Assembly (NCBI GenBank): GCA_903903705.1
Contig: CAIUZU010000273.1
Coordinates: 1 to 6,185 of the forward strand
Length of the DNA: 6,185 nt
DNA from: an uncultured Helicobacteraceae bacterium
GTDB lineage: Bacteria > Campylobacterota > Campylobacteria > Campylobacterales > Sulfurimonadaceae
Direction: 5' to 3'
The translations under genes were made by a program, and so were the position numbers. Below the pieces are notes generated by a model that saw only the letters and a program-made list of their open reading frames with translations, ran no database searches and was not told the origin of the DNA. Positions 1-5,703 of this stretch are shown here, piece after piece. How positions within the stretch are numbered: the stretch's first letter is position 1; each line of letters opens with the position of its first letter.

Positions 1-156
1 GGTTTTGTAAATAATTTAGATGAAGCAAGAGATGTTTTGTTTGAATTTTGTCAAAAAGAGATTAAAAAATTGATATCCGAAAATGAGGATTATAGAGAAG
101 ATAAACTGAGTGATGACGAACTAGAAGCCGCAGAGTTTTTTAAAGCAATTGCTTAA
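1..156 (+). CDS. C-terminal fragment of an unrecognised acidic protein (5' end outside the window)
   Basis: Frame 1 is open from the first base to a TAA at 154-156, giving 51 residues that start GFVNNLDEARDVLFEFCQKE and end EAAEFFKAIA. The sequence is rich in Asp, Glu and Lys, looks helical throughout, and has no membrane segment and one Cys (residue 17 of the fragment). I do not recognise a family, and the real start lies to the left of the window. The codon use resembles that of the neighbouring genes. It is convergent with the efflux operon, 23 bp from that operon's last stop codon, so it is a separate transcription unit with no implied role in efflux. That it is a real gene rests on the uninterrupted frame, the protein-like composition and a stop codon lying inside a 3'-end hairpin. 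The function is unknown. Confidence 0.6.
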   Translation, partial: GFVNNLDEARDVLFEFCQKEIKKLISENEDYREDKLSDDELEAAEFFKAIA

Positions 157-164
157 AAAACTCT
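132..164. terminator. 33-bp inverted repeat between convergent genes, possible 3'-end or terminator hairpin
   Basis: AGAGTTTTTTAA (132-143) pairs with TTAAAAAACTCT (153-164), and GC (145-146) pairs with GC (151-152). One A (144) is bulged and the loop is AATT. This gives about 14 base pairs and encloses the TAA stop of the plus-strand gene. It lies just past the end of the pump operon, where both transcripts must stop. The polarity is not that of a textbook intrinsic terminator: the T-run precedes the loop and the A-run follows it on both strands. Nearby there are only weaker alternatives. On the plus strand a 6-bp stem, TAGAGC/GTTCTA (164-169 with 177-182), is followed by CTCTTTTC. On the minus strand a six-T run (read at 141-136) follows a poor stem. 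The pairing is seen directly; the terminator role is inferred. Confidence 0.4.
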
Positions 165-179
165 AGAGCTATAAATGTT

Positions 180-3100
180 CTACTCTTTTCTAAACTTTGA
201 AACAAGAACATAAAAAAGAGGGATAAAAACTATAGCTAAAAATGTAGCAGCCAACATTCCTCCTACAACTCCCGTACCTATGGAGTGTCTGCTTGCAGCT
301 CCTGCACCACTGCTGATTGCAAGCGGAATAACTCCTAACGTAAATGCAAGTGAAGTCATGATGATAGGGCGAAGACGAATCTTTGCAGCTTCTAAAACAG
401 CTTCAACCAGCTCCATGCCCTGCTCTCTCTTTTGCATAGCAAACTCCACAATCAAAATGGCATTTTTAGCTGAAAGCCCCGCTAAAACAAGTATTCCTAT
501 CTGAAAATAGATATCATTCTCCAAACCTCTTAAATGGTTTGCAACAACGGCTCCAAAGATACCAAACGGAACTGCCAAAAGTACAGATATCGGCATCAGC
601 CATCTCTCATATTGTGCCGCTAAGATAAGGTACAAAAAGATTATCCCAAATATAAATGCCATATTTCCTGCACTTGAAATCTGCTTCTCCTGATATGCCG
701 TTCCTATCCAGCTGATAGAGTAACCTTGCGGAAGCACCTCGTTTGCCACCTCTTCCATCGCTCTTAGCGCATCACCTGAACTATATCCGAGATTTGCCTG
801 CCCTGCTACTTTTGCGGCACTAAAGAGGTTGAAACGCTCTACCAAATCAGCACTCACACTCTGTTTAAGTGAAACAAAAGAGCTAAGCGGAATCATCTCA
901 CCTTTAGAGCTTCTTACATAGATTTTGTTTAGATCTTCAGGCGTTTTTCTAAATGACTCATCAGCCTGCATGTTTACCATATATGTTCTGCCAAAAAGAT
1001 TAAAATCATTTACATAAAAATTACCGAAAGTTGCATTTAGTGTTTGGTAAACCTCATCTACATTTACACCTTTTGCTTTTACTTTTGCAGTGTCTACATG
1101 TACTTGATATTTTGGCACATTCGTATTGAGCGTAGTTCTTACTCCTGCAAGTTCAGGTCTTGTACTTGCTTTTTGAATAATCTCATTGACATATTTTTGA
1201 AGTTCTTTTATATCTGAGCCTGTCTTATTTTGTACAAAAAGCTCAAATCCGCCTGCGACTCCCATACCCATAATCGGCGGAGGAACGACACCAAACGAGA
1301 ATCCATCACTTGTAGCGGAGAGTTTTTTACCCATTTGAGCCGCTATCTGGCTTGCATGCTGTTCGGGTTTTGTTCTTTCATCCCAAGGCTGAAGCTTTAA
1401 GATAGTAGCCGCCGAATTTGTTCTTTGTGCAAATGTTACAAAGTCAATCCCTGCAAACTGAACTATGTTTTTTATGCTCTCTTTATCTTTTGAAGCTATG
1501 TTATAGATCTCCGAAGTAAGCGCATCTGTTCTGCTTAGAGATGCACCGGGAGGATTGTAGCTGAAGACAAAAACCGTTCCTTTGTCCTCCGTTGGTACAA
1601 GTCCGGTTTTTAGTCTATTGAACAAGTCGTAAGTAACATATACAAGTCCTCCAAAGAGAAGCATGCTTAAAAATGAGTAACGAATAGTAAGCTTTAGAGT
1701 ATTTGAGTAACCATTAGTAGCCCAATCAAAAAAGTTGTTAAACCATTTGAAAAAATATTTCGGCTCTTGATGTGTCGGTTTTAACATCAAGGCACAAAGT
1801 GAAGGCGTCAAAGTAAGTGCTACAAGTCCTGAAATAGCCAAAGAGATGACGATGGTTACGGCAAACTGCCTATACATCTCGCCGCTTAATCCTCCCAAAA
1901 ACGCAACAGGTATAAATACGGCAGAGAGAACCAAAACGATAGCAATAAGTGCACTTGAAACTTCCCTCATAGCTTGAAGTGAAGCTTCAAGCGGAGAGAG
2001 TCCCTCTTTTATGTGTCTCTCAACATTCTCTATAACGATAATCGCATCATCAACTACTATCCCGATGGCTAAAACAAGTCCAAAAAGAGTAAGTAGATTT
2101 ATACTAAAGCCCAACATGTACATCCCTGCAAATGCTCCGACAATGGATACTGGAACTGCCAAGATAGGGATGAGTGTTGCTCTCCAGCTCTGCAAAAAGA
2201 GAAATATGATAAGTACGACTAAGATGATAGCCTCTATGAAAGTTTTTATAACCTCATTGATAGAGACTTGAACGAAATCGGTAATGTCGTAAGGGATAAC
2301 ATACTCAACGTCATTGACAAAGTTTTTGCTTATGCCGTCTATAACTTTTCGTATCTCTTTTGCCGTCTCGATAGCATTTGCACCGCTTTGCAAAAATATA
2401 GCAACAGGAACGGCAGGAGAGTTGTTAAGTTTGTTTTTCATATCGTAACTCTGAGATCCAAGCTCAATAGTTGCTACATCTTTAAGCTTAAGCGAACTTC
2501 CATCCTCGTTTGCTCTTATGATAATATTTGCAAACTGCGACGGATCGCTAAATCTCTGCGGCGTCTCAAGGGTGTATGTAAACATCTCGCCTTTTGCAAC
2601 AGGTTCGGCTGAGAGTTTTCCGGCTGCATACTGCTCATTTTGCTCTCTTACGGATGCGATAAGATCTTTTACGGTTAAAGAGTATTTTTGAAGTTTCAAC
2701 GGATCTATCCAGATACGCATGGAGTAATCTTTTGCTCCAAAGATGATTACATCGCCGACACCTTTGACCCTTTTTAAATCATCCACAACATTCATAAGCG
2801 CATAGTTTGATAAAAACGTCACATCCCTGCTCTGTTTAGGCGAGTGCAAAATGACAACTTGAAGCATGTCAGGTGATTTTTCATTTACTCTTACACCCTG
2901 CCGTTTTACCTGTTCAGGCAATTTAGAGAGTGCCGCTTGAACACGGTTGTTTACATCAATCTTCGCATCATCGGGATTTGTTCCGACTTTAAAAAATATG
3001 CTGATACTAAGAGAGCCGTTATCTGCCGAGAGTGAACTCATATAGAGCATATCTTTAGCCCCGTTTATCTGCTCTTCAAGAGGCGCTGCGACTGTTTTTG

Positions 3101-3275
3101 AGATAGTCTCGGCACTCGCTCCCTGATATGATGTTGAAACGACTATTTGAGGCGGAATAACTCTTGGATACTCTCCGATAGGAAGAGATCTCATAGATAT
3201 AACACCCGCTAGAACGATTATGATGGCGATAACTGATGCGAATATCGGTCTTTTTATAAAAAAAGCGGAAAACAT
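180..3275 (-). CDS. HAE1-family RND multidrug efflux transporter (AcrB/MexB/CmeB-like inner-membrane pump)
   Basis: This is the inner-membrane, proton-driven pump of a tripartite efflux system; the family exports drugs, detergents, bile salts and other amphiphiles from the periplasm and outer leaflet. The 1031 residues are close to the usual length (about 1030-1050). The N-terminus MFSAFFIKRPIFA is typical of HAE1. The layout is TM1 (about 10-28), a first periplasmic porter/docking region (about 29-340), TM2-TM6 (about 343-495), TM7 (about 535-550), a second porter/docking region (about 560-865) and TM8-TM12 (about 873-1025). The proton-relay residues are present: D409-D410 in TM4 (GIVVDDAIIVIENVERH), K937 in TM10 (GLSAKNAILIVEFA), and R967 of RLRP with T974 in TM11. 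Conserved F179 and Y329 match AcrB F178 and Y327 by hand alignment. The ATG lies 1 nt after the adaptor stop, with only a weak GG-containing Shine-Dalgarno, so translational coupling is likely. The substrate cannot be told from sequence. No frameshift or truncation is seen. Confidence 0.97.
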   Translation of the reverse strand: MFSAFFIKRPIFASVIAIIIVLAGVISMRSLPIGEYPRVIPPQIVVSTSYQGASAETISKTVAAPLEEQINGAKDMLYMSSLSADNGSLSISIFFKVGTNPDDAKIDVNNRVQAALSKLPEQVKRQGVRVNEKSPDMLQVVILHSPKQSRDVTFLSNYALMNVVDDLKRVKGVGDVIIFGAKDYSMRIWIDPLKLQKYSLTVKDLIASVREQNEQYAAGKLSAEPVAKGEMFTYTLETPQRFSDPSQFANIIIRANEDGSSLKLKDVATIELGSQSYDMKNKLNNSPAVPVAIFLQSGANAIETAKEIRKVIDGISKNFVNDVEYVIPYDITDFVQVSINEVIKTFIEAIILVVLIIFLFLQSWRATLIPILAVPVSIVGAFAGMYMLGFSINLLTLFGLVLAIGIVVDDAIIVIENVERHIKEGLSPLEASLQAMREVSSALIAIVLVLSAVFIPVAFLGGLSGEMYRQFAVTIVISLAISGLVALTLTPSLCALMLKPTHQEPKYFFKWFNNFFDWATNGYSNTLKLTIRYSFLSMLLFGGLVYVTYDLFNRLKTGLVPTEDKGTVFVFSYNPPGASLSRTDALTSEIYNIASKDKESIKNIVQFAGIDFVTFAQRTNSAATILKLQPWDERTKPEQHASQIAAQMGKKLSATSDGFSFGVVPPPIMGMGVAGGFELFVQNKTGSDIKELQKYVNEIIQKASTRPELAGVRTTLNTNVPKYQVHVDTAKVKAKGVNVDEVYQTLNATFGNFYVNDFNLFGRTYMVNMQADESFRKTPEDLNKIYVRSSKGEMIPLSSFVSLKQSVSADLVERFNLFSAAKVAGQANLGYSSGDALRAMEEVANEVLPQGYSISWIGTAYQEKQISSAGNMAFIFGIIFLYLILAAQYERWLMPISVLLAVPFGIFGAVVANHLRGLENDIYFQIGILVLAGLSAKNAILIVEFAMQKREQGMELVEAVLEAAKIRLRPIIMTSLAFTLGVIPLAISSGAGAASRHSIGTGVVGGMLAATFLAIVFIPLFYVLVSKFRKE

Positions 3276-3276
3276 C

Positions 3277-4377
3277 TTATTTACCGTCCATAATCGTTAC
3301 TTTAGAGTTCGGTCTTAACTTTGCTATATTGCTTACTGCTATCTCGTCTGATTCTTTAATGCCGCTCTCAACCATCGCTACGCCATCTTCTACATGTAGA
3401 ACTTTGATGGGTTTCATAGAGACAGCTCCATTTTCAATGAGATAAACAACCGTAGCATCCGGAGTTTTTATAAGTGCACCCTGAGGAATTTTAGCAACAT
3501 TCTCATAGCTAAATCCTTCCAGAGTTACCTCTGCATACGACCCGACAAGAAGCTCTCTATTTGGATTTTCAAAAATTGCTCTAACTAGAAGCGTGTCTGT
3601 TTTGGAATCTAGTTTCGGTGCTACAAAGTCAACTCTTCCGCTATATTTTTTTGCTCCCATGTTAAGTGTAAGCGTTGCGCCGTTTTTGATTTGTAATGCA
3701 TATTTTGAAGCATCATAGCTTGGCACTGAAAACTCCGCATAAAGTTTATCGACGGCAGTAATAGTAGTAAGCTTTGAGTTTTGTGCATCTGTATCTATAT
3801 AACTTCCCTCATCACTGCTACTCAAACCTATAATCCCGCCAATAGGCGCTTTGATGGTTGTATACCCATAATTTAGCTCTGCATTGGCAACGGCTGCCTT
3901 TGCTTTTTGAACCTCTGCTTTGGCGCTCTCATGTGCATAAAAAAGTTCATCTCTTTGCTGCTCGCTCAGAGCAGAGTTTTTAAATAAGAACTCTGCTCTA
4001 TTCCAGTCTTTTAAAGCTTTATTGAAGTTTGCTTCAGCTTTTGAGAGAGATGCCTTTGCCTCATTTAGAGCCGCTCTGTACTCATCTTTTTGGATTTCAT
4101 ATAGAGTCTGCCCCTCTTTTACAAATGCGCCCTCTGTAAAATTTTCTTTTACCAAAACACCTTTTATTCTTGCTACAACATCTACTTCTTGATAGGGTTT
4201 AAGAAGAGCAGAGTAACTCTTTGTAAAGTTTGCTTTTGAAAATGTTACAACTTGGGATTTAACGCTAACAGGAGGCATTTGCGCCATCGGGGCTTGCGTG
4301 GAAACACCCTTTTTTTCATCACTGCAACCTATAAAAAGCAGTGAAACCGCCACTAATGATAATGTTAAATTTTTCAT
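3277..4377 (-). CDS. RND efflux periplasmic adaptor (membrane fusion protein), lipoprotein
   Basis: This AcrA/MexA/HefB-type adaptor links the RND pump to the outer-membrane channel. The first 18 residues form a lipoprotein signal with Cys18 (LLFIGC-SDEKK), so it is probably lipid-anchored in the periplasm; Phe at -3 is an imperfect lipobox. The two lipoyl half-motifs are at about 63-97 (VARIKGVLVKENFTEGAFVKEG) and about 171-196 (TIKAPIGGIIGLSSSDEGSYID). They flank an Ala/Lys/Glu-rich coiled-coil hairpin (about 98-170). The hairpin tip carries R127, L131 and S138, the same spacing as AcrA R128/L132/S139, the R-L-S motif that contacts TolC-type channels. A beta-barrel (about 210-290) and a membrane-proximal domain (about 291-362) follow. 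Length 366 is normal. The ATG directly follows the channel gene's TAG and has a good AAGGAG 9 nt upstream. The R-L-S motif says the partner is a TolC-type channel, as the neighbour provides. Confidence 0.95.
   Translation of the reverse strand: MKNLTLSLVAVSLLFIGCSDEKKGVSTQAPMAQMPPVSVKSQVVTFSKANFTKSYSALLKPYQEVDVVARIKGVLVKENFTEGAFVKEGQTLYEIQKDEYRAALNEAKASLSKAEANFNKALKDWNRAEFLFKNSALSEQQRDELFYAHESAKAEVQKAKAAVANAELNYGYTTIKAPIGGIIGLSSSDEGSYIDTDAQNSKLTTITAVDKLYAEFSVPSYDASKYALQIKNGATLTLNMGAKKYSGRVDFVAPKLDSKTDTLLVRAIFENPNRELLVGSYAEVTLEGFSYENVAKIPQGALIKTPDATVVYLIENGAVSMKPIKVLHVEDGVAMVESGIKESDEIAVSNIAKLRPNSKVTIMDGK
3958..3999 (-). repeat. Perfect 11-bp inverted repeat with a competing 6-bp partner inside the adaptor gene
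   Basis: AGAGCAGAGTT (3968-3978) is perfectly complementary to AACTCTGCTCT (3989-3999) across a 10-nt spacer. In addition, CTGCTC (3958-3963) can pair with GAGCAG (3969-3974), which is part of the first arm, so the middle segment has two mutually exclusive partners. The repeat covers the codons for N126-S138, the R-L-S hairpin-tip motif of the adaptor. The pairing is read directly from the sequence. Whether it forms or matters in the mRNA is unknown, and because it lies in conserved coding sequence it may be chance. Confidence 0.45.
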
Positions 4378-5610
4378 CTATAAAAACTCCTTTATATCTT
4401 TTCCGCTGTAGTAAATCAACTCAGCTTTTTTCATCTCTACATCTAAAAGCGCTCTCTCATAATCTCTCTGTGCATCAAATTTTTCACTGAGTGATTGGAG
4501 ATATGCAACATTATCAATTGTTCTATTCTCATATCTCACTTTTACAAGAGCATAAGTCGCACTTGCAGCATCAAGAGTTGCTTTGGCTGCAGAAATTTTT
4601 AACTTTGCAATCTCAAGTGATTTTTTTGCAAGCCTGTACTCAACATCCGCTTTATGCTTCTCATGTTCGAGTGAAGATTTTTTGCTTAAATACTCCTCAA
4701 ACTTTGACTCATAGCTCTTTGTAACCGTGTTAAAATCAAAAACATTCCATGAAAGATTAACCATTGCTATATTTTGAGTGTCAACTAAAAAGTTACTCTC
4801 TAAGTTTTTATTGTCAAAGTAGTAATCACTATAGCTTATAGTGTCGTTAAAAGTAACTTGCGGCAAATTTTGGCTCTTTTTGCTTTGTGCTTCATGCATC
4901 AGAGATGTTGCACTATGTTCAAGTGCCGCAATATCCGCTCGAATGGAAGGATCTTGTTCATAAACAAACTTCACATGTGAACCCTCTTCTATGGAGTCAA
5001 CCTTTTGTAAAGTATAGTACTCAAAAGTATGAAGAATCTTTTGGTTCTCAAGCTCTATTTCATGTAGTTTTACCATCGCATTTTTAACTCTTGAATCAAT
5101 CTTGTCAAGTTCATCATGCGTTATAGAACCGACTTCATAGAAGAGCTGCAGTCTCTTTAACTCCGCCCTTAGCTGCTCTATCTCTTGAAGTTTTGCTCTT
5201 TTGTCCGCATCAAAGGCAAGATAACCGAAATATAGTCTTGATACGTCAAGAGAGAGACTCATCTTAAGAGCTTCAACACTCATCTTGCTTGAATCAATAC
5301 CTGACTTCAGCTGTGAGTAGAGACTCTGCTCTTTGCCTCCGTCATAAATGGTGTACTTCAAACTCGCTTGAGCTTTAAGCGCATTTTGTGCAGATGATGG
5401 AGTCTCCTCATACGCATTTTGGTAGGTAGCTCCTACTTCGATACTTGGCAGATATGAGCTTTTTGTACTCTCATAAGCCTTCTCTTTTGAGTTTAAAAGA
5501 TGTGAGGCAGACTCTACTACTCTATTTTTGTGTGACAACTCTACCAACTCTTCAAGAGTATATGCATAGAGAAAAATTGGCAGACAAAGTATTGGCAAAA
5601 TAAGTCTCAA
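4378..5610 (-). CDS. TolC-family outer-membrane efflux channel (outer membrane factor)
   Basis: This is the outer-membrane exit duct of the tripartite pump, expected to be a trimer. A short signal peptide, MRLILPILCLPIFLYA, is probably cut after A16 (before YTLEEL). The typical OEP internal duplication is visible. In the first half, a strand region YLPSIEVGATYQ (53-64) and LKYTIYDGG (84-92) is followed by a long helical region with YEVGSITHDELDKI (158-171). In the second half, NLPQVTFNDTISY (248-260) and LSWNVFDFN (286-294) is followed by helices with VRYENRTIDNVAYLQ (358-372). At 410 residues it is shorter than E. coli TolC or OprM but within the range of this family. The start is TTG at 5610: an in-frame TAA lies only eight codons upstream with no ATG or GTG between, a strong AAGGAG precedes the TTG, and the signal peptide begins right after it. 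It is first in the operon, an order like H. pylori hefABC. It lacks a lipobox. Confidence 0.93.
   Translation of the reverse strand: MRLILPILCLPIFLYAYTLEELVELSHKNRVVESASHLLNSKEKAYESTKSSYLPSIEVGATYQNAYEETPSSAQNALKAQASLKYTIYDGGKEQSLYSQLKSGIDSSKMSVEALKMSLSLDVSRLYFGYLAFDADKRAKLQEIEQLRAELKRLQLFYEVGSITHDELDKIDSRVKNAMVKLHEIELENQKILHTFEYYTLQKVDSIEEGSHVKFVYEQDPSIRADIAALEHSATSLMHEAQSKKSQNLPQVTFNDTISYSDYYFDNKNLESNFLVDTQNIAMVNLSWNVFDFNTVTKSYESKFEEYLSKKSSLEHEKHKADVEYRLAKKSLEIAKLKISAAKATLDAASATYALVKVRYENRTIDNVAYLQSLSEKFDAQRDYERALLDVEMKKAELIYYSGKDIKEFL
4387..4392 (-). promoter_or_regulatory. Ribosome binding site of the adaptor gene
   Basis: Read on the minus strand this is AAGGAG, 9 nt before the adaptor ATG at 4377. 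It lies inside the last codons of the channel gene (the AAG-GAG run before TTT-TTA-TAG). It fixes the adaptor start and places the channel stop codon between the ribosome binding site and the next start, an arrangement that favours ribosome re-use between the two genes. Confidence 0.8.
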
Positions 5611-5615
5611 TTGCT

Positions 5616-5621
5616 CTCCTT
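5616..5621 (-). promoter_or_regulatory. Ribosome binding site that selects the TTG start of the outer-membrane channel gene
   Basis: Read on the minus strand this is AAGGAG, then AGCAA (5 nt), then TTG at 5610-5608. It decides the start: the only nearby ATG (5624-5622) is out of frame and overlaps this site, and the channel frame is closed by a TAA just upstream. A strong Shine-Dalgarno with a weak TTG codon would moderate translation of the first gene of the operon. Confidence 0.8.
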
Positions 5622-5640
5622 CATTTAGATTTTACGAAAT

Positions 5641-5649
5641 AGTATCACA
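5641..5649 (-). promoter_or_regulatory. Candidate extended -10 element for the efflux operon
   Basis: On the minus strand TGTGATACT reads as an extended -10 (TGn followed by GATACT, 4 of 6 matches to TATAAT). It would start transcription about 24 nt before the channel TTG. No good -35 is visible, which is usual for the Campylobacterota housekeeping sigma factor. An alternative -10 is TATATT (5665-5660 on the minus strand, 5 of 6 matches), inside one arm of the palindrome, giving a leader of about 43 nt. I cannot choose between them from sequence alone. Confidence 0.3.
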
Positions 5650-5658
5650 TCAACTCTT

Positions 5659-5686
5659 AAATATATCTTGCTAGAAAGATATATTT
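5659..5686. promoter_or_regulatory. 28-bp palindrome, probable operator of the divergent MarR regulator
   Basis: AAATATATCTT (5659-5669) is perfectly repeated in inverted form as AAGATATATTT (5676-5686). The six central bases GCTAGA contain the self-complementary CTAG at the exact centre, so only one symmetric pair (5670/5675) is mismatched. MarR-family dimers typically bind palindromes of this kind in the region between their own gene and the divergent target. Here the palindrome covers the proposed -35 (5668-5673) and spacer of the marR promoter, and one candidate -10 of the efflux operon. The symmetry is seen directly; the identity of the binding protein is inferred from context. Confidence 0.65.
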
Positions 5687-5697
5687 TCTGCTATAAT
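5668..5697 (+). promoter_or_regulatory. Promoter of the MarR-family gene with an extended consensus -10
   Basis: TATAAT at 5692-5697 is a perfect -10 and is preceded by TGC (5689-5691), the extended -10 motif. TTGCTA at 5668-5673 gives a 4 of 6 match to a -35 with an 18-bp spacer. Counting from the -10, transcription would begin at or very near 5704, which is the A of the ATG. The -35 lies in the centre of the palindrome and the operator ends 5 bp before the -10 hexamer, so a bound repressor would block RNA polymerase. Confidence 0.65.
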
Positions 5698-5703
5698 TTC
5701 CTC

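Noticed and set aside
280..504. Plus-strand open frame opposite the end of the RND gene
   Set aside because: It lies antisense to the conserved TM10-TM12 coding region, has no ribosome binding site and no family-like features; it is a shadow of the real gene.
1972..1992. 8-bp inverted repeat GCTTGAAG/CTTCAAGC with a 5-nt loop inside the RND gene
   Set aside because: It is short, lies in coding sequence just after TM4 (about residues 428-435) and has no T-run; expected by chance in a 3-kb gene.
2011..2612. Two adjoining plus-strand open frames opposite the RND gene
   Set aside because: Both are antisense to conserved pump sequence (TM4 and the first porter region), their composition is not protein-like, and nothing indicates expression.
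4827..4843. CACTATA/TATAGTG 7-bp inverted repeat in the channel gene
   Set aside because: It is short, AT-rich and inside coding sequence for the second beta region; there is no regulatory context.
4491..5087. Plus-strand open frames opposite the TolC-family gene
   Set aside because: Their His/Leu/Gln-rich translations arise from the complement of helical Lys/Glu/Leu/Ser codons; the minus-strand frame has a clear family match.
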